NCBI RefSeq assembly: GCF_009928485.1
Contig: NZ_JAABNP010000028.1
Coordinates: forward strand, 17,372-81,371
Source of the DNA: Clostridium sp. C2-6-12
GTDB taxonomy: Bacteria > Bacillota > Clostridia > Clostridiales > Clostridiaceae
DNA: 64,000 nt
Reading direction: 5' to 3'
Below the pieces are notes generated by a model. It ran no database searches. It was not told where the DNA came from and worked only from the letters and a program-made list of their open reading frames with translations. Below are positions 50,120-59,982 of this stretch, in pieces (the stretch's first letter is position 1; every line of letters starts with the position of its first letter). The position numbers and the translations under genes are program-made.

Positions 50120-50157
50120 AAATAAAGAAATTTTATAAAAACAGGGGGAATAAAAAA

Positions 50158-51387
50158 ATGGTTAAAAACAAAAAAATAGTAGCATTAATAATGACAACAG
50201 CATTATTAATGGGAACATTAGCAGGTTGTGGTGGAGCATCAAAAGAAACAGGAGCTTCAGTTAGTAAAGAAGGAGATAAGACAATAACAGTTTGGTCACA
50301 TTTAAATCCTCAAGAAGTTCCAGAGGTTCAAAAAGTAGCAGAAAAGTGGGGAAAGGAAAAGGGCGTAGCTGTTAAAGTTGTTGAAGATAAAGGTGATATG
50401 CAGGCATATGCACAAGCAGCAAATAGCTCAAAAGGGCCAGATTTATACTTTGGTATAGCTAATGATAATTTAGGAACATTCCAAAAAGCTGGATTACTTG
50501 CAGAAGTGCCAAGTGGAGTAATTGATGAAAGCAAATATACTTCAAAACAAGTAATAGATGCAGTGACTATAAATGGAAAGAAATACGGAGTTCCAATAGC
50601 ACAAGAAACAGTTGCATTATTCTATAACAAGGACAAGGTAAAAGAAGTTCCAAAAACTATGGAAGACCTTGTGGCAAAAGCTAAAGAAGTTGGTTTTGAA
50701 TTTGATGTAAATAATTTTTATATTTCTTATGGATTAATAGCTGCTCAAGGCGGATATGTATTTAAAAATAACAATGGAACACTTGATCCAAAGGATATTG
50801 GATTAGGAAATGATGGAGCAGTAAAAGGATATCAATTTATTCAAGACTTAGTAGTTAAAAATAAATTTATGGCTCCAGATATTAATGGAGATATTGCAAA
50901 AGGTGATTTCCAATCAGGAAAATCTGCATTTTATATTTCAGGACCATGGGATGTTGCTGGATTCAAAGAAGCAGGTGTTAACATAGGAGTTGTTCCAATG
51001 CCAACATTAGGTGGAAAACCTGTTACAACATTTTTAGGAGTTCAAACAGCATTTGTTAGTGAAAAATCTCCTAATAAAGATCTAGCTTGGGATTTAATGA
51101 AATATTTATCTGATAATAGTAATGACTTTTTGATTGAAAAAGGTGGTAGAATTCCTGCAACTAAAGCTGGAGTTGAAAGTGATTTATTTAAGAAATCAGA
51201 AACTATGGTTGCATTTAGTGAACAAGCTAAGAATGCTACTCCAATGCCAAATATTCCAGAAGTTCAAGCTATGTGGGCACCAGGTGCTGATGGATTAAAA
51301 GCATTAACAGCTGGAAATCTTGATCCTAAAGGTGTTGCAGATCAAATCGTAAAACAAATTACTGAAGGAATTGCTCAACAAAAATAA
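50158..51387 (+). CDS. Maltose/maltodextrin ABC transporter substrate-binding lipoprotein
   Basis: 409 residues. The signal peptide ends in lipobox LAGC (Cys23), so the protein is anchored outside the membrane. It has the family 1 solute-binding layout: KTITVWSHLNPQEVPEVQKVAEKW near 42, GKKYGVPIAQETVALFYNKD near 140, QSGKSAFYISGPWDVAGF near 258, GRIPATKAG near 328. It captures maltodextrins and passes them to the two permeases encoded next. The start follows acaggggga. A hairpin follows its stop, probably protecting this transcript for higher expression. The ATPase (MsmX-like) is not encoded here. Confidence 0.92.
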   Translation: MVKNKKIVALIMTTALLMGTLAGCGGASKETGASVSKEGDKTITVWSHLNPQEVPEVQKVAEKWGKEKGVAVKVVEDKGDMQAYAQAANSSKGPDLYFGIANDNLGTFQKAGLLAEVPSGVIDESKYTSKQVIDAVTINGKKYGVPIAQETVALFYNKDKVKEVPKTMEDLVAKAKEVGFEFDVNNFYISYGLIAAQGGYVFKNNNGTLDPKDIGLGNDGAVKGYQFIQDLVVKNKFMAPDINGDIAKGDFQSGKSAFYISGPWDVAGFKEAGVNIGVVPMPTLGGKPVTTFLGVQTAFVSEKSPNKDLAWDLMKYLSDNSNDFLIEKGGRIPATKAGVESDLFKKSETMVAFSEQAKNATPMPNIPEVQAMWAPGADGLKALTAGNLDPKGVADQIVKQITEGIAQQK

Positions 51388-51397
51388 TTATATTAAT

Positions 51398-51436
51398 AAA
51401 AGAATAAAGTTAAACTTTGTTTAATTTTATTCTTTT
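51398..51436 (+). terminator. Stem-loop after the binding-protein gene (partial terminator or stabiliser)
   Basis: AAAAGAATAAAGTTAAAC (51398) pairs with GTTTAATTTTATTCTTTT (51419) with one mismatch. Such intergenic hairpins lower transcription of permease genes compared with binding protein. Confidence 0.75.
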
Positions 51437-51462
51437 AATCTAAGGAGGAGGAATATCATAAA

Positions 51463-52440
51463 ATGACTGATTTAATTATAGATTCAAATAAGCCAAAAGA
51501 GGATATTGTTAAAAATAGCATTGTTGAAAAGAAAAAAAATGGTTTTAAATCAGTTCCATATTTATTACCAGCTTTAATTTCAATTTGTATTTTCACTGTA
51601 CTTCCAATTATATATACAATATATATAGCATTCACCGATTATACAATGTATTCAAAAGGTGTTGTTAATTTTGTTGGATTTGCTAATTTTGCAGAAGTAT
51701 TTGCAGGTCCATTTAAAGAAGTTTTTATGCCAGTTTTTATATGGACATGTGTTTTTGCACTTGCATCAACTGCAGGAACATTCTTTCTAGGACTTTTTAT
51801 GGCAATATTAGTTAATAATGAAAATATAAAAGAAAGAGGACTTTATAAAGCGATATTAATAATTCCATGGGCATTGCCAGCAACAGTTGCAATACTCTCA
51901 TGGTCAGGTTTATTAAATGGAAGTTATGGAGCAATTAATAATTTACTTATTAGCTTACACGTTATTTCAACACCAGTTCCATGGTTAACAAATCCTTCTT
52001 GGGCAAGAATGGCATTGATTATTGTTAATGTTTGGTTGGGGTTTCCATATATGATGAATGTTTGTTTAGGAGCGTTACAATCAATTCCAGTAACTTATTA
52101 TGAGGCAGCAGATGTTGATGGAGCAAGTAAATTTACACAATTTAGAAAGATAACTTTACCTTCTCTTGCTCAAACAGCATATCCTTTAGTAATTTCATCT
52201 TTTGCATTTAATTTTAATAATTTTGGTCAATCATTCTTAATTACTGGAGGTGGTCCAGCAAGACCTGGAACACAATTTGCAGGTTACACTGATATTTTGG
52301 CATCAGTTAACTATAAATTGTCAATAACATTTGGAAGATACGAAATTGCTTCAACTATAAGTATTATTATATTTGTAATTTTAGCTACAATTTCATATTT
52401 TCAAATGAAAGCATCAGGGCAATTTGAGGAGGTTGATTAA
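51463..52440 (+). CDS. Maltodextrin ABC transporter permease (MalF-type)
   Basis: 325 residues with six to seven membrane helices. The first helix is at about 32-55 (YLLPALISICIFTVLPIIYTIYIAFTDY). The EAA loop that docks onto the ATPase is EAADVDGASKFTQFRKITLPSL at about 210-231. It lacks the large periplasmic P2 loop of enteric MalF, as usual in Gram-positives. ATG follows aaggaggagg. It overlaps no gene, but the MalG-type gene follows immediately. Confidence 0.93.
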   Translation: MTDLIIDSNKPKEDIVKNSIVEKKKNGFKSVPYLLPALISICIFTVLPIIYTIYIAFTDYTMYSKGVVNFVGFANFAEVFAGPFKEVFMPVFIWTCVFALASTAGTFFLGLFMAILVNNENIKERGLYKAILIIPWALPATVAILSWSGLLNGSYGAINNLLISLHVISTPVPWLTNPSWARMALIIVNVWLGFPYMMNVCLGALQSIPVTYYEAADVDGASKFTQFRKITLPSLAQTAYPLVISSFAFNFNNFGQSFLITGGGPARPGTQFAGYTDILASVNYKLSITFGRYEIASTISIIIFVILATISYFQMKASGQFEEVD

Positions 52441-52441
52441 A

Positions 52442-53314
52442 ATGGTATCAAAGGTTAGTAATGAAGAATTAAAATATGTAAAAAAAATAAAACCGTCAGA
52501 AAGAAGAATAGCATGGGCTTCAAGAGTTGTAATTTGGATAATGATGGTGATAGTACTTATACCAATAATGGCAGTTTTGTCAGCATCTATGGCTAAAGGA
52601 AATTCATTTACTCAAATATCAATATTTCCAACGACTTTTACCATGGATAATTATATAAAAGTAATAAATCAAAGTAATTTTTTGACATGGACTAAAAATT
52701 CCTTAATTGTTTGTATTAGTGTTGCAGTGTTGCAATTAGTCATGACAATTCCAGCAGCTTTTGCTTTTTCGAAACTTAAGTTTAAAGGAAGAAAATATGG
52801 ACTAATGGGACTTTTAATACTACAGATGTTTCCTACAACTATGGCATTACCAGCAATTTTAAGTGTTGCATATAAATATGACATGATGGACAAGTTAGGA
52901 GGATTAGTAATACTTTTAGCAGTAGGTAGTGCATATAATATTTGGCTTATGAAAGGTTATATGGATGGAGTTCCTAAAGAATTGAGCGAAGCTGCATATA
53001 TAGATGGAGCAACAACTTTCCAAGTTTTCACTAAAATAATATTACCATTAATTAAAAATATGATTATTGTAATATTTATATTTGCTTTTGTTGGAGCATA
53101 CAGCGAATTTTTATTTACTTCAGCTCTTATAAAAGATCCATCAGTAGAAACTCTTGCAACAGGTATGAGAGGATTTATTAAAGATAAGTATTCTGCTAAC
53201 TGGACACAATATTCAGCAGCTGCTATGATGGCATCATTACCAGTAGTGATAATATCTGTAGTTTCTCAAAAATTCTTTGCACAAGGATTAACAGCTGGTT
53301 CGGTAAAAGGTTAA
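52442..53314 (+). CDS. Maltodextrin ABC transporter permease (MalG-type)
   Basis: 290 residues from ATG 52442, six bases after gaggaggttg. Six membrane helices; the EAA loop is SEAAYIDGATTFQVFTKIILPLI at about 181-203. The C-terminus ending FFAQGLTAGSVKG is typical of MalG proteins (xxVxGLTAGAVKG). It pairs with the MalF-type subunit to form the channel for maltodextrins. The amylase gene follows 22 bases later. Confidence 0.94.
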   Translation: MVSKVSNEELKYVKKIKPSERRIAWASRVVIWIMMVIVLIPIMAVLSASMAKGNSFTQISIFPTTFTMDNYIKVINQSNFLTWTKNSLIVCISVAVLQLVMTIPAAFAFSKLKFKGRKYGLMGLLILQMFPTTMALPAILSVAYKYDMMDKLGGLVILLAVGSAYNIWLMKGYMDGVPKELSEAAYIDGATTFQVFTKIILPLIKNMIIVIFIFAFVGAYSEFLFTSALIKDPSVETLATGMRGFIKDKYSANWTQYSAAAMMASLPVVIISVVSQKFFAQGLTAGSVKG

Positions 53315-53336
53315 TAAATATCTAGGAGAAGATAAA

Positions 53337-55124
53337 ATGAGAAGAATGAGAAAAGTTTTAGCTTCATTAGTTGTAATGGTAATAGCAATTGGAATTTTTA
53401 GTGGGTGTAAAGCAAAGGAATATAAAAATAATGCTGATACAAATATGCCGTTTTCATGGGATAATGCAACAGTATATTTTGCATTAACAGATAGATTTTT
53501 AGATGGTGATGAATCAAATAATCACTCATATGGAAGAGAACTTGATGAGAATGGCAATGAAAATTCTGATTATAAGAACCAGCCTGCAACTTTTCATGGT
53601 GGAGATATTGTTGGCATTACAAAAAAAATAAATGAAGGATATTTTAATGATTTAGGTGTAAATGCAATATGGATAACCTCACCTTTTGAACAAATACACG
53701 GTTATATTGGTGGTGATAAATTTAGACATTATGCCTATCATGGATATTATAATTTAGATTATACTTCGATTGATGCAAATGTTGGTACTAAAGAGCAGTT
53801 TTCAGAATTTGTTGATACAGCACATAAACATGGCATAAGAGTAGTCTTAGATGTAGTACTTAATCACCCAGGTTATGTTAGTTTGAAGGACATGGACGAA
53901 TATGGTTTTGGAAAGCTAAAGGATGATTGGAAAAACTATTATTATGGAGATTCTATGTACGCAATGTCAAAGGAAGATCAAAAGTATATGGATATAACTG
54001 ACAAAGAAGCATGGTCAAAATGGTGGGGCTCTCAGTGGGTTAGAGCTTCACAAAAATATTCTGGTTATGATGGAAGTACAAGTGGTAGTGATAAAACTAT
54101 ATGTCTTTCAGGCTTACCAGATTTTAAAACTGAAACTACCTATGATCCAGGAATACCTGAAATTTGGAAGACAAAATGGACTAAAGAAGGTAGGTATGAA
54201 GAAGAAAAAAATAGCTTGAAAAAGTACTTTGAAGAGAATGACAAAAATCCAACAGTTGCAAATTATCTAATAAAAGAAATATCAGATTGGGTTAGGCTAT
54301 ACGGTATTGATGGATTTAGATGTGATACAGCTAAACATGTTGAAGAAGATAAATGGAAAGATTTAAAAGAACAATGTTCTAAAGCTTTGAAAGAATGGAA
54401 AAATGCAAATCCAGATAAGAAACTAGATGATTCGGATTTTTGGATGACTGGAGAAGTTTGGGGACAGCAAGTTGGAAGAACTAGTTATTATGATAATGGT
54501 TTTGATTCTTTAATTAATTTTGGATTTCAAATGGATGCAGCTAATTTAAAGAGTATAAATTCAACTTATGAAAGTTATGCTAAAAAGTTAAGTGCAGGAA
54601 AAAAATTTAATATTTTAAGCTATATTTCATCTCATGATACAACATTATATAACAGAGATGATTTGATTAATGGGGGAACAGCATTGTTGCTAGTGCCAGG
54701 AGGTGTTCAGATCTATTACGGAGATGAAACTGCTCGACCTATAAAATATGAAGATTGTTCTTACAAGGACCAACAGACTCGAGGCGATATGAATTGGGAG
54801 TCTATAAATAAAGAGGTTCTTAAGCATTGGCAGATACTTGGAAGATTTAGGAGAGCACATTTGGCCATAGGAGCTGGAGAACATAAGATAATAAATGATT
54901 CTCCATATATATTTAGCAGAGTATATAAAAATGATGAGATTAATGATAAGGTCATTTGTGTAATTGGAGCAGAAGAAGAAATAAATATAGACGTATCATC
55001 CATATTTGAAGATGGTGAAATAGTAAGAGATGCATATACAGGAAATACTACTAAAGTTAAGAATGGAAAAGTAGTATTTAAACCTCATAAAAATGGAGTT
55101 ATTTTAATTGAAGAGATGAAGTAG
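53337..55124 (+). CDS. Extracellular alpha-amylase-type lipoprotein (GH13)
   Basis: 595 residues. Signal peptide with lipobox FSGC (Cys about 24). GH13 conserved regions: VVLDVVLNHPG (I, about 178), GIDGFRCDTAKHVEE (II, catalytic Asp about 332), WMTGEVWGQQ (III, Glu about 375), and YISSHDTTLY (IV, Asp about 432). It would cut starch or dextrins at the cell surface, feeding the transporter encoded just before. An insertion of about 60 residues (DDWKNYYYGDSMYAMSKEDQ to TTYDPGIPEIW) resembles cyclodextrinase/periplasmic amylase types. Start ATG with taggagaaga. Confidence 0.93.
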   Translation: MRRMRKVLASLVVMVIAIGIFSGCKAKEYKNNADTNMPFSWDNATVYFALTDRFLDGDESNNHSYGRELDENGNENSDYKNQPATFHGGDIVGITKKINEGYFNDLGVNAIWITSPFEQIHGYIGGDKFRHYAYHGYYNLDYTSIDANVGTKEQFSEFVDTAHKHGIRVVLDVVLNHPGYVSLKDMDEYGFGKLKDDWKNYYYGDSMYAMSKEDQKYMDITDKEAWSKWWGSQWVRASQKYSGYDGSTSGSDKTICLSGLPDFKTETTYDPGIPEIWKTKWTKEGRYEEEKNSLKKYFEENDKNPTVANYLIKEISDWVRLYGIDGFRCDTAKHVEEDKWKDLKEQCSKALKEWKNANPDKKLDDSDFWMTGEVWGQQVGRTSYYDNGFDSLINFGFQMDAANLKSINSTYESYAKKLSAGKKFNILSYISSHDTTLYNRDDLINGGTALLLVPGGVQIYYGDETARPIKYEDCSYKDQQTRGDMNWESINKEVLKHWQILGRFRRAHLAIGAGEHKIINDSPYIFSRVYKNDEINDKVICVIGAEEEINIDVSSIFEDGEIVRDAYTGNTTKVKNGKVVFKPHKNGVILIEEMK

Positions 55125-55172
55125 TTAATAGACTTTTATTAACAATAATTTAATTGAAAGAGTGAGTATAAG

Positions 55173-57266
55173 ATGGGAAAAACTAAATCGAAAAATATAT
55201 TATCTACTTCTGGCAAAGGGAAAATTAAGTTGCTTAAGCATAATTCTAATAAAAGTAATTTAAAAAAATCTAAAAGCATACATTTTAAACTGTTGCAAAG
55301 TATGTTTTTTATTTCAATTATTCCTATGATAATTATATGTGGTGTTGCTTTTATTAAAATTAATGATATTACAAGTAGTAATTTTAAATCTTCAAGTACA
55401 GCCTCAACCATAGGTGCTCAAAAATTACTAGATTCTCAATTCGATAACATCATAAATGCTCTCCAATCCTTTTCAAGGAAAGATATTTTTAAAGAGAATA
55501 TTACGAGTAAATCTACAATTGATGAATTTACAGAAATAAAAAATGATTTGAAATTAATAAAAGAATCAAATAGCTCTATATTATCTTTAAGTTTTGCTTT
55601 TGATAAGAGTAAATCTTATTATTGCTATCCAGATAAAAAAGTATCAGCTGATTTTAATCCTACATCAAGAGATTCGTATAAAGGTGCTGCTCAGTATAGA
55701 GATGCCGCATATATAAGCAATATATATAAAGATGCAAGTTCTGGAAGTGATTGTGTAACAATATCATATGGAATTAGAAAGAACAATGAAATTATTGGAG
55801 TTATATCAGTAGATTTGGATCTTAAGGTTTTATCAAAGAATCTTACAAATATGCTAGATGAAAATAGTGCTTTTGAATTTATATTATGTGATACAAACGG
55901 ACAAGTTATTGCTAGCACAAATGAAAATATTATTGATACAAAAGTAGTAGCTGATTATTCAATTTGGAAGGATATAAGTGCAAATACTAAGGGATTTGAG
56001 AAATTTACTTTTGAAAATATGAATTATTTTACTTCATATGCTACTTCTGAGGTTACAGGGTGGAAGTTTATTAATAAAATTCCAGAGAAAATTTTAACTA
56101 GAGCAAAAAATTCATTAATTGAAGAATTTTTATTAATTCTCATCATAGTAATTGTAGCAATTATAGTTATCAGTACTAGATTTTCTAATAAATTATCAAA
56201 AAACATATTAATAATAAGAAATGCTATTAATGAAGCTGCCTTAGGTAATTTTAATAGTAAAATCAGCATTAATTCAAAAGATGAACTGGAAAATCTAGCA
56301 GTAAGTTTTAATGATATGTGTATAAAGGTTTCATGTTTGCTAGATAATGTGAATTCATCTGTAAATGATGTCAATGTTGCAGCATTAAATTTAAATGATA
56401 AGAGCATAAAATTATCCTATTCAATTTCAAATGTAAACAAAACCATAAATCAAATTGATTCAGGTACAACTGATTCAACAAATAACTTAGAATTATTAAC
56501 TTCAAATATGGAGGATGTTTCTGATTCAATAAGTAGAATTGATTCATTAGCAATGAATGTCAGCAATATGGCTAATAAAGCTAATTCACTAAGTGAATTT
56601 GGATTGGATATTATAGGTGCATTAATTGAGAAAGCAAATGAAACAAAAAATTTAACTCATGAAGTAAATGAAGTTATAAATCTTGTTTCAAAGAGTGTAA
56701 AGGAAATAGAAACAATGAATGAAACTATAACTCAAATTACAAAACAAACAAATCTATTATCTTTGAATGCTGCAATTGAGGCGTCTAGAGCAGGGGAAGC
56801 AGGAAAAGGTTTTTCAGTTGTTGCTGAACAAATCAAAAAACTTGCTGAACAAACTGAATTATCTGCAAAGAAAATTACAAATACCATAGCTCAAGTTAAT
56901 CATAATGTAAAAAATGCTGTACATAAAGCTGACAAAACTAGTGATGCAGTTGAGCAGCAGCAAAATTCAGTTAAACAATCCCAAGATATATTTGGAGAGA
57001 TAATATCTTCAATTAATGATTTAAGTGTTAAGGTTACGGATATTTCTGAAGACTTAAGTGAATTAAATAGAAAGAAAAATGAAGTATTAGATCAAGTACA
57101 AAGTTTAACGGTTATTGTACAGGAAACATCAAATGGAGCTGGAGATGTAGCTTGTGTTTGTGAAACTGTTACTGAGACTACAGTTGAATTTCTTGAGTCT
57201 TCAAATAAATTAAAGCATTTATCAGATAATTTACAATCTGAAATTAATAAATTTAGATATAAGTAA
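55173..57266 (+). CDS. Methyl-accepting chemotaxis protein
   Basis: 697 residues. TM1 about 39-60 (LLQSMFFISIIPMIIICGVAF), an extracellular Cache-type sensor about 65-310, TM2 about 315-335, HAMP about 336-390, and a signalling domain with the hairpin tip ITKQTNLLSLNAAIEASRAGEAGKGFSVVAEQIKKLAEQT at about 525. It sends sensor state to CheA/CheW. It is inside the maltodextrin locus, so the ligand is likely maltodextrin or the binding protein loaded with it. An Asn/Lys-rich N-terminal tail of 38 residues precedes TM1. Confidence 0.93.
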   Translation: MGKTKSKNILSTSGKGKIKLLKHNSNKSNLKKSKSIHFKLLQSMFFISIIPMIIICGVAFIKINDITSSNFKSSSTASTIGAQKLLDSQFDNIINALQSFSRKDIFKENITSKSTIDEFTEIKNDLKLIKESNSSILSLSFAFDKSKSYYCYPDKKVSADFNPTSRDSYKGAAQYRDAAYISNIYKDASSGSDCVTISYGIRKNNEIIGVISVDLDLKVLSKNLTNMLDENSAFEFILCDTNGQVIASTNENIIDTKVVADYSIWKDISANTKGFEKFTFENMNYFTSYATSEVTGWKFINKIPEKILTRAKNSLIEEFLLILIIVIVAIIVISTRFSNKLSKNILIIRNAINEAALGNFNSKISINSKDELENLAVSFNDMCIKVSCLLDNVNSSVNDVNVAALNLNDKSIKLSYSISNVNKTINQIDSGTTDSTNNLELLTSNMEDVSDSISRIDSLAMNVSNMANKANSLSEFGLDIIGALIEKANETKNLTHEVNEVINLVSKSVKEIETMNETITQITKQTNLLSLNAAIEASRAGEAGKGFSVVAEQIKKLAEQTELSAKKITNTIAQVNHNVKNAVHKADKTSDAVEQQQNSVKQSQDIFGEIISSINDLSVKVTDISEDLSELNRKKNEVLDQVQSLTVIVQETSNGAGDVACVCETVTETTVEFLESSNKLKHLSDNLQSEINKFRYK

Positions 57267-57371
57267 AAAGAATTAATACAGAGGGCTATATATATTTAAA
57301 AAAAAGAAAATATATAAATTGCGAGGTTAAATAATATTTATTTTAAACAGTAAAAGGAGAAATATAAATAG

Positions 57372-59126
57372 ATGAAGTTTGAAGCAGTATATCATAGAAC
57401 ATCTGACAATTATTGTTATCCTATTAATGAATATGATTTAATTGTTAATTTAAAAACTGGCTATGATGTTAAAAAAGTTTTTATTAATTATGGAGACCCA
57501 TTTGCAACTGGAATTTTAGGTGGAAATAATAAATGGGATGGAAATAGAGAGGAAATTCCTTATAAAAAGAAGTTAAAGCATCAAATATGGTGGACAACTA
57601 CTTTAAAGCCAGAATTTAAAAGGTGCAGGTATTATTTTGAATTAATTACTGAAAAGGAAACTTGGTATTACTTTGAAAATGGTTTTTTAAATGAAAAGCA
57701 AATGCATTTAGATGGAAAAGTACTTCAATGTTTTACATTTCCTTGGATGAATAGCTCAGATATTAATACAACACCAGATTGGGTAAATGATATGGTTTGG
57801 TATCAAATATTTCCTGAAAGGTTTTGCAATGGGGACACATCTATAAGTCCAAAGTGTGTAAAGCCTTGGCATAAGGGGAGTGTTAAAAACGAAGAATTTT
57901 ATGGTGGAGATTTGCATGGGATTCTAAATAAATTGGATTACTTAGAAGACTTAGGTGTTACGGGGATATATTTAACACCAATTTTTGAAGCAGCTTCAAC
58001 TCATAAATATGATACAAAAAATTATTTAAAAATAGATCCGCATTTTGGTGATGAAAATGTATTTAGAAATCTTGTAAATAAGGCGCATGAAAAAGGTATG
58101 AGAATTATGCTTGATGGTGTATTTAATCATAGTGGAGATAAGTTTGAGCCTTGGTTAGATGTAATGGAGAAAGGGCTGGAATCAAAATATTTTAATTGGT
58201 TTATGATAAATCAATGGCCATTTGATGATAATAGCCGAGATACAAGAGATGGGAAGTTTTATTCTTTTGCCTTTGCTAAAAATATGCCAAAGTTAAATAC
58301 CAATAATAAAGAGGTAATTGATTATTTTATAAATGTATGTGAATATTGGGTTAAAAATTTTAATATTGATGGTTTAAGACTTGATGTTGCAAATGAAATT
58401 TCTCATAAATTCTGCAAGGTATTAAGAGAAAAAATGAAAGCAATAAAGCCTGATTTCTATATATTAGGTGAAATATGGCATGATTCTATTTCTTGGCTTA
58501 AAGGAGACGAATTTGATGCTGTTATGAACTACCCATTAACAAGCAGTATAGCAGATTTTTGGATAGATGATAGCTTAACTAAGGCGGATTTTGAATATAC
58601 TATAAATAGATGTTATACGATGTATATGCAACAAAATAATGATGTATTATTTAATTTATTAGATTCCCATGATACAGAAAGATTGATTTCAAGAGTAAAA
58701 GACATTAATGTTTTCTATCAACAACTAGCAGTATTATTTACAATGCCTGGTAGTCCATGTATTTTCTATGGTACTGAAATTGCACTTGAAGGAAACCATG
58801 ATCCTGACTGTAGAAGATGTATGCCGTGGGATGAAATTGAAAGTGGAAAATACGATAGTAATATAAATATTATAAAGAACTTAATAAAGCTTAGAAAAGA
58901 AGAGCAGCTTTTTAGAAGTCGTAATTTTCATTTTCCAAATACAATCAAAAATGAAAGAGTAATTGAATATATAAAGCTAGATGAATGGGGAAATAAACTT
59001 GAAATATTACTAAATTGTTCAGATGGAATTATTTCAATAGAAGAAGATGGAGAAGTTTTATTTAGTTATTTATATTCAAAAAATAGTTTGCTTAAAAACG
59101 GTATATTGATTAGAAAAATTAAATAA
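57372..59126 (+). CDS. Intracellular GH13 alpha-glycosidase (cyclomaltodextrinase/neopullulanase type)
   Basis: 584 residues with no signal peptide. An N-terminal beta domain (1-125, CBM34-like) is followed by the barrel: WYQIFPERFCNGD at about 142, MLDGVFNHSGDK (I, 250), GLRLDVANEI (II, Asp about 337), LGEIWHDS (III, Glu about 366), LLDSHDTERL (IV, Asp about 432). The order N-domain plus these motifs is that of cyclomaltodextrinase/neopullulanase/maltogenic amylase. It would hydrolyse imported maltodextrins to glucose and maltose. ATG behind taaaaggaga; likely end of the maltodextrin gene cluster. Confidence 0.92.
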   Translation: MKFEAVYHRTSDNYCYPINEYDLIVNLKTGYDVKKVFINYGDPFATGILGGNNKWDGNREEIPYKKKLKHQIWWTTTLKPEFKRCRYYFELITEKETWYYFENGFLNEKQMHLDGKVLQCFTFPWMNSSDINTTPDWVNDMVWYQIFPERFCNGDTSISPKCVKPWHKGSVKNEEFYGGDLHGILNKLDYLEDLGVTGIYLTPIFEAASTHKYDTKNYLKIDPHFGDENVFRNLVNKAHEKGMRIMLDGVFNHSGDKFEPWLDVMEKGLESKYFNWFMINQWPFDDNSRDTRDGKFYSFAFAKNMPKLNTNNKEVIDYFINVCEYWVKNFNIDGLRLDVANEISHKFCKVLREKMKAIKPDFYILGEIWHDSISWLKGDEFDAVMNYPLTSSIADFWIDDSLTKADFEYTINRCYTMYMQQNNDVLFNLLDSHDTERLISRVKDINVFYQQLAVLFTMPGSPCIFYGTEIALEGNHDPDCRRCMPWDEIESGKYDSNINIIKNLIKLRKEEQLFRSRNFHFPNTIKNERVIEYIKLDEWGNKLEILLNCSDGIISIEEDGEVLFSYLYSKNSLLKNGILIRKIK

Positions 59127-59211
59127 GCTTCTCTAAATTTAACTGAATTATTTTTGATTACTGATAAGATATACGAAGAGTATTAAAATAATAGAAAGAT
59201 GGAAAGATATT

Positions 59212-59931
59212 ATGTACAATAATTATATTTTTGATCTTTATGGAACTTTAGTAGATATCCATACTAATGAAAATTCTAAGACAGTTTGGGATAAACTTGC
59301 TTTGTTTTATTCCTTTAATGGTGCATATTATAATGGAAAAGATTTAAAGAACAGCTATAGAAGGAAAGTTAAAGAGAAGCAACTAGCTATAAACATTACT
59401 AAATATCCTGACTTTCCAATAGAAGAGGTGTTTAAATCTATTTTTGAAGATAAAGAAATACGTGCGTCTGAAGAGATTATTAAGACAGTGGCTCAGATGT
59501 TTAGGGTTTTATCGATTAAATATATAAAACTCTATGATGGAGCTATAGAATTACTAGATAAACTTAAGGCAAGGAAGAAAAAAATTTATTTGTTATCAAA
59601 TGCTCAAAGAATATTTACATTATATGAGTTGAAACTATTAGGTATTTATGATTATTTTGACGGTACATATTTTTCTTCTGACCATTATGTTTGTAAGCCA
59701 GATGCGGTATTTTATAATAAGATCTTGAAGGAATTTAAGATTGATATTAATAATAGTATAATGATAGGTAATGATTTTATTGCAGACATTGAAGGTGCAT
59801 GCAATGTAGGCTTAGATTCTTTATATATTGAATCTAATTTATCACCTAAAGTAACAAGAAGCCTTAAAAGTAAATATAATATTTTAGATGGTGACGTGAA
59901 TAAAATAAGTGAATTAATAATTGAGAACTAA
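59212..59931 (+). CDS. HAD-superfamily phosphatase/phosphoglycolate-phosphatase-like
   Basis: 239 residues. Motif I IFDLYGTLVD (nucleophile Asp8), motif II LLSNAQ at about 125, motif III Lys in CKPDAVFY at about 162, motif IV MIGNDFIADIEGA at about 184. The cap domain lies between I and II, subclass I. A phosphate monoester or beta-phosphoglucomutase-like sugar phosphate could be the substrate; the neighbouring maltodextrin genes make a sugar phosphate plausible but not proven. ATG, ribosome site agatggaaag is weak. A terminator follows. Confidence 0.85.
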   Translation: MYNNYIFDLYGTLVDIHTNENSKTVWDKLALFYSFNGAYYNGKDLKNSYRRKVKEKQLAINITKYPDFPIEEVFKSIFEDKEIRASEEIIKTVAQMFRVLSIKYIKLYDGAIELLDKLKARKKKIYLLSNAQRIFTLYELKLLGIYDYFDGTYFSSDHYVCKPDAVFYNKILKEFKIDINNSIMIGNDFIADIEGACNVGLDSLYIESNLSPKVTRSLKSKYNILDGDVNKISELIIEN

Positions 59932-59936
59932 ATAAT

Positions 59937-59982
59937 AATCGAGTAGGAGTGATAGCTTATCAAACCTGCTCGATTGTTTTTT
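59937..59982. terminator. Bidirectional terminator between HAD and EIIA genes
   Basis: AATCGAGTAGG (59937) pairs with CCTGCTCGATT (59965) with one unpaired base, followed by GTTTTTTA; genes converge here. Confidence 0.8.

Larger units (their letters stand above)
49521..50157. other. Regulatory region of the maltodextrin operon
   Basis: About 640 bases, very AT-rich, with three LacI-type operators (49752, 49839, 49969), a possible CcpA cre site at 49699-49713 (TTGTAAACGGTATTT, one mismatch to the consensus), and two leader hairpins (50013-50075 and 50081-50119). No gene was found; reading frames here are low-complexity Ile/Asn/Lys strings. Confidence 0.6.
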
